From Pseudomonadota bacterium (GTDB taxonomy: Bacteria; Pseudomonadota; Gammaproteobacteria; Burkholderiales; Burkholderiaceae_D), in the NCBI GenBank assembly GCA_023420795.1, contig JAEZVM010000306.1, positions 1 through 8,345 of the forward strand: DNA of 8,345 bases, written 5' to 3'. The notes under the pieces were generated by a model, which saw nothing but the letters and a program-made list of their open reading frames with translations, made no database searches and was not told where the DNA came from. Shown in pieces: positions 5,779-8,345 of this stretch. The position numbers and the translations under genes were made by a program. Position 1 is the stretch's first letter. Each line of letters begins with the position of its first letter.

Positions 5779-6702
5779 ATGTGGTTCAAGAATCTCCAGA
5801 TTTACCGTCTCACCGCGCCGTGGACGATGACTTCCGAACAACTCGAAGACAGCCTCGCGCCGCAGGCTTTCACCGCATGCGGCAACCTCGATATGCAGAC
5901 GCAAGGCTGGGTCCCGCCGCGTCCGCATAAGGATGGCGGCGGCGCGCTGGTGCACACCGTCAACCGCCAGATTCTGCTGCAGCTCGCCACCGAAAAGAAG
6001 CTGCTGCCATCCACCGTGATCAACCAGGTGACCAAGGCGCGCGCCGCCGAAATCGAAGAGCAGCAGGGCTTCAAGCCGGGCCGCAAGCAGATGAAGGAGC
6101 TCAAGGAACAGGTTACCGACGAACTGCTGCCGCGCGCCTTTTCCATCCGCCGCAGCACCTTTGTCTGGATCGACCCGGTCAATGGCTGGATGGTCGTCGA
6201 TGCCGCCAGCCCGGCCAAGGCCGACGAAGTGTTCAAGCTGCTGCTTAAATCGCTGGAGAGCCTGCCGTTTGCGTCGCTGCGCACCGAGCGCTCGCCGCTG
6301 TCGGCGATGACCGACTGGCTGGCTGCCGACGAAGCGCCGGCCGGCTTCACCGTCGACCAGGACACCGAGCTGCGCGCCACCGGCGAAGGCAAGGCGACCG
6401 TGCGCTATGTGCGCCACACGATTGAAGCGGAAGACGTGCGCCGCCACATCGCCGCTGGCAAGCAGTGCACGCGGCTGGCAATGACCTGGGCCGATCGCGT
6501 GTCCTTCGTGTTGACCGAATCGCTCGCGGTCAAGCGGGTCGCGCCGCTGGATGTGTTGAAGGAAAACACCGATTCGACGATGCAGAACGAGGATGAGCGT
6601 TTCGATACCGATTTCGCGCTGATGACCGGCGAACTGGCCAAGCTGATCGGCGACCTGGTGGAAGCGCTGGGTGGGGAAGAGAAGCAGAAGCAGGCCGCCT
6701 GA
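5779..6702 (+). CDS. rdgC: Recombination-associated protein RdgC
   Basis: RdgC forms a ring-shaped dimer around DNA, binds without sequence specificity and restrains RecA; it acts at the nucleoid. From ATG 5779 the product has 307 residues, against 303 in E. coli, and starts with the typical MWFKNLQIYRL. Further family blocks are FTACGNLDMQTQGWVPPR, LLPSTVINQVTKARAAEIEEQQGFKPGRKQMKELKEQV, split here as LLPSTVINQVTKAR and GFKPGRKQMKELKEQV, then LLPRAFSIRRSTFVWIDP and CTRLAMTWADRVSFVLTE. The frame stays open upstream to 5353, but that extension lies inside the regulator gene in another frame and is not RdgC-like, so it is excluded. The ribosome-binding site is weak. It probably has its own promoter, since a TAGAAT box lies just upstream, and it ends before strong hairpins. 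Confidence 0.96.
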   Translation: MWFKNLQIYRLTAPWTMTSEQLEDSLAPQAFTACGNLDMQTQGWVPPRPHKDGGGALVHTVNRQILLQLATEKKLLPSTVINQVTKARAAEIEEQQGFKPGRKQMKELKEQVTDELLPRAFSIRRSTFVWIDPVNGWMVVDAASPAKADEVFKLLLKSLESLPFASLRTERSPLSAMTDWLAADEAPAGFTVDQDTELRATGEGKATVRYVRHTIEAEDVRRHIAAGKQCTRLAMTWADRVSFVLTESLAVKRVAPLDVLKENTDSTMQNEDERFDTDFALMTGELAKLIGDLVEALGGEEKQKQAA

Positions 6703-6713
6703 GCAGGATGGAT

Positions 6714-6731
6714 GGCGGGTTCCGGCCCGCC
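6714..6731 (+). terminator. GC hairpin downstream of rdgC
   Basis: GGCGGG (6714-6719), loop TTCCGG and CCCGCC (6726-6731) form a perfect 6-bp stem followed by GTTTC, 11 bases after the rdgC stop. The T-run is weak, so it may stabilise the 3' end or be a first, leaky terminator before the stronger one at 6758-6791. Confidence 0.4.
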
Positions 6732-6757
6732 GTTTCAGCTGGGGAATGCAGCGGGCG

Positions 6758-6791
6758 AAAAAAAAGACGAATCATTCGATTCGTCTTTTTT
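6758..6791. terminator. Bidirectional rho-independent terminator (rdgC / tRNA-Asp)
   Basis: GACGAATC (6766-6773), loop ATTC (6774-6777) and GATTCGTC (6778-6785) form a perfect 8-bp stem. It is flanked by eight A on the left (6758-6765) and six T on the right (6786-6791). Read forward it ends rdgC. Read in reverse the A-run becomes a U-tract and it ends the tRNA-Asp transcript just past the CCA. Symmetry and position are both typical of a shared terminator. Confidence 0.88.
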
Positions 6792-6795
6792 ATTC

Positions 6796-6872
6796 TGGCG
6801 GAGCGGACGGGGCTCGAACCCGCGACCCCCGGCGTGACAGGCCGGTATTCTAACCAACTGAACTACCGCTCC
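6796..6872 (-). tRNA. tRNA-Asp (GTC)
   Basis: The 77-base gene encodes its own CCA end. The acceptor stem GGAGCGG pairs with CCGCTCC, followed by discriminator G and CCA. The D-loop region AGTTCAGTTGGTTAGA, the anticodon loop CTGTCAC with anticodon GTC, and the T-arm GCGGGTTCGAGCCCCGT are all visible. It differs from E. coli tRNA-Asp at only a few places as far as I recall that sequence. It appears monocistronic, ending at the shared terminator directly downstream, with a probable promoter at about 6916-6921. No integrase or attachment duplication is seen beside it. Confidence 0.97.
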
Positions 6873-6915
6873 TAAAACCCGTGCGACGTTGTCACCACGT
6901 CTGAAGAGGCCGAAG

Positions 6916-6921
6916 TCTATA
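6916..6921 (-). promoter_or_regulatory. Putative -10 box of the tRNA-Asp gene
   Basis: On the minus strand TATAGA lies 43 bases upstream of the tRNA 5' end, after an A/T-rich spacer (AAAAATTTCC). This gives a leader of roughly 36 bases to be trimmed by RNase P. No clear -35 box is visible. Confidence 0.35.
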
Positions 6922-6929
6922 GGAAATTT

Positions 6930-6957
6930 TTGCTTTTGGCTAGCCTCGGCGCAAAAT
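6930..6957 (+). promoter_or_regulatory. Possible promoter of pip
   Basis: TTGCTT (6930-6935), a 16-base spacer and CAAAAT (6952-6957) form a weak sigma-70-like pair. Transcription would start near 6964, after the first in-frame ATG (6956), which favours the ATG at 6989 as the start of pip. Weak evidence by itself. Confidence 0.25.
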
Positions 6958-6988
6958 GATTGGATCTGCAATAGAAATAGCCGACGCG

Positions 6989-7957
6989 ATGAACGACCTG
7001 AAAACCGAACTAGCGCTTTTTCCACCGATCGAGCCGTACCGGCACGGCATGTTGCCGGTCGATGAGCTCCACACGCTGTACTGGGAAGAGTGCGGCAACC
7101 CGGACGGCGTGCCGGTATTGTTCCTGCATGGCGGACCTGGCGGCGGATTGTCGCCGCGCCAGCGCCGCTTCTTCGATCCGGCGCATTACCGCATCGTGCT
7201 GTTCGACCAGCGCGGCGCCGGCAAATCGACGCCGCTGGGTGAATACCACAACAACACCACGCAATTGCTGATCAACGATATCGAGCGCCTGCGCGAACTG
7301 CTTGGAATCGGACAATGGCTGGTATTCGGTGGCTCCTGGGGCTCGACGCTGGCGCTTGCCTATGGCCAAGCGCATCCGGCGCGCTGCCTCGGTTTCGTGT
7401 TGCGCGGCATCTTCCTCTGCACGCGCGCCGAGATCGACTGGTTCATGAATGGCATCCGCTGGTTTTTCCCCGAGGCGCACGACGACTTCATTGCGCCGAT
7501 TCCACCGGAAGAGCGTCGCAATCTCCTGCAAGCCTATGCGCAGCGGCTGTTTTCGGAAGATCCGGCGATTTATGCGCCGGCGGCGCACAGCTGGAGCCGT
7601 TACGAAGGCCGCTGCCTGTTCCTGCGGCCGGACCCGAAAGCGATCGACGACTGCAGTTCGGATGCGGTCAGCCTCGGCATCGGCCGGCTGGAGGCGCATT
7701 ACTTTGTGCATGAAGGCTTCCTCGGTGATGACCAGCTGATCCGCAACATCGACCGCATCCGCCATCTGCCGGCGATCATCGTGCAGGGGCGCTATGACGT
7801 GGTTTGCCCGCCATCGTCGGCGTTTCGCCTGCATGCGGCTTGGCCGGAAGCGCGGCTACAGGTGATCGATGATGCCGGCCATTCCGCCTATGAACCGGGC
7901 ATCGCGGCGGCGCTGGTGGCGGCGACCGAGCGTTTCAGGACGCATCGCGGTTTTTAA
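6989..7957 (+). CDS. pip: Proline iminopeptidase (prolyl aminopeptidase)
   Basis: The cytoplasmic serine peptidase of family S33 releases N-terminal proline from peptides. From ATG 6989 the product has 322 residues, close to the roughly 315 typical for the family. The alpha/beta-hydrolase blocks are HGGPGGG (47-53, oxyanion region), FDQRGAGKS (72-80), the nucleophile elbow GGSWGS (Ser116), GRLEAHYFVHEGFL (232-245; Glu235 probably holds the substrate amino group), GRYDVVCP (Asp270) and AGHSAYEP (His298). All triad members are present. An in-frame ATG at 6956 would add 11 residues, but it overlaps a possible -10 box and the extra residues are not family-like. Neither start has a good ribosome-binding site. 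The gene is divergent from tRNA-Asp, and its stop overlaps the convergent SRPBCC gene by 4 bases. Confidence 0.93.
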   Translation: MNDLKTELALFPPIEPYRHGMLPVDELHTLYWEECGNPDGVPVLFLHGGPGGGLSPRQRRFFDPAHYRIVLFDQRGAGKSTPLGEYHNNTTQLLINDIERLRELLGIGQWLVFGGSWGSTLALAYGQAHPARCLGFVLRGIFLCTRAEIDWFMNGIRWFFPEAHDDFIAPIPPEERRNLLQAYAQRLFSEDPAIYAPAAHSWSRYEGRCLFLRPDPKAIDDCSSDAVSLGIGRLEAHYFVHEGFLGDDQLIRNIDRIRHLPAIIVQGRYDVVCPPSSAFRLHAAWPEARLQVIDDAGHSAYEPGIAAALVAATERFRTHRGF

Positions 7958-8345
7958 TGCATGCTGCGCCGGTCGATTTCGGTGATCACCGCTTCAACCA
8001 TCTTTCTTGCATTGAGTTCCACCAGTGCGTCGCCGACCAGCGGCGGCAGCGGAAAGGCCGGTTCGATCGCGCCGTCGAACCCGATGCGCGTACCGGTCGT
8101 GCCCTGCAGCTCGAACGGTTCCAGCAGCCAGCGCGCGGAATAGTGCTGCATGTCACCGGATATCTGCTCCACGTCGAGCGCGGAAAACGGCTGTTCCGCG
8201 ATGCGCACCACCATGCGGATGGTATGCGACAGAAACAGGAAGCCGGCGCGGTTTTGCTGTTCGATGATCGCCTCGTGCTGGCTGCGTGACAACACCTTCG
8301 ACGACACCAGATCCGGCACGAATTCCTCCAGCCGCTCGTAATCCG
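7954..8345 (-). CDS. SRPBCC/START-like protein, C-terminal part
   Basis: The frame is open from the right edge (first full codon at 8343) to TAA at 7954-7956, giving 129 residues of an N-terminally incomplete protein. The edge sequence DYERLEEFVPDLVSSKVLSR matches the 'Y..F.p.v..s.v' helix-strand of Coq10/polyketide-cyclase-like SRPBCC domains. It is followed by alternating strands (FLFLSHTIRMVVRIAE, HYSARWLLEPFE, GTRIGFDGAIEP) and a long C-terminal helix (ALVELNARKMVEAVITEIDRR). Such domains form a deep pocket for hydrophobic ligands, and no ligand can be named. An internal GTG at 8319 could be mistaken for a start, but coding clearly continues upstream. No membrane segment is visible in the part seen. 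Confidence 0.8.
   Translation of the reverse strand, partial: DYERLEEFVPDLVSSKVLSRSQHEAIIEQQNRAGFLFLSHTIRMVVRIAEQPFSALDVEQISGDMQHYSARWLLEPFELQGTTGTRIGFDGAIEPAFPLPPLVGDALVELNARKMVEAVITEIDRRSMH

Noticed and set aside
6796..6872. tRNA-Asp as a possible integration site for a mobile element
   Set aside because: No integrase, no repeat of the tRNA 3' end and no change of gene style nearby. The neighbours are housekeeping genes.
7010..7834. Minus-strand frame of 274 codons antisense to pip
   Set aside because: Shadow frame: pip carries a full catalytic triad and family motifs on the plus strand.

Overview
The window looks like a chromosomal stretch of a betaproteobacterium, most likely Burkholderiales and plausibly Oxalobacteraceae (Herbaspirillum-like). 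The reasons are high GC, the wording of the DinB, RdgC and proline iminopeptidase sequences, an acidic small protein of a type I associate with Burkholderiales, and 'TAGAATGG'-like -10 boxes upstream of two genes. The genus is inference. No insertion sequence, integrase, phage gene, CRISPR array or rRNA was seen.

Left part (1-2331). An edge region of 148 bases without an assignable gene leads into a FliL-like single-pass membrane protein (149-580, +). It converges, 9 bases apart, on a very acidic, probably disordered small protein (590-1018, -). A 242-base divergent spacer follows, then DNA polymerase IV dinB (+). dinB most likely starts at a GTG at 1261, downstream of a -10-like TACAAT.

Middle part (2328-5719). 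Two minus-strand genes form a probable operon: an alpha/beta-hydrolase esterase of the PHB-depolymerase/LpqC type (3060-3980), followed 18 bases later by an NnrU/ICMT-type membrane methyltransferase resembling methanethiol S-methyltransferase (2328-3041). Divergent from them is a 534-residue protein that fuses a BTAD/SARP-type DNA-binding module to a complete alpha/beta-hydrolase with an intact catalytic triad. The layout suggests that this regulator controls the divergent pair and senses or processes a small molecule. This is the most interesting part of the window.

Right part (5720-8345). This is housekeeping: rdgC (+), a strong bidirectional terminator shared with a minus-strand tRNA-Asp(GTC), proline iminopeptidase pip (+), and the C-terminal part of a SRPBCC/START-like protein (-) that runs off the right edge. 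Two convergent pairs (dinB/methyltransferase and pip/SRPBCC) overlap tail to tail by four bases.

No gene-free stretch exceeds 300 bases.
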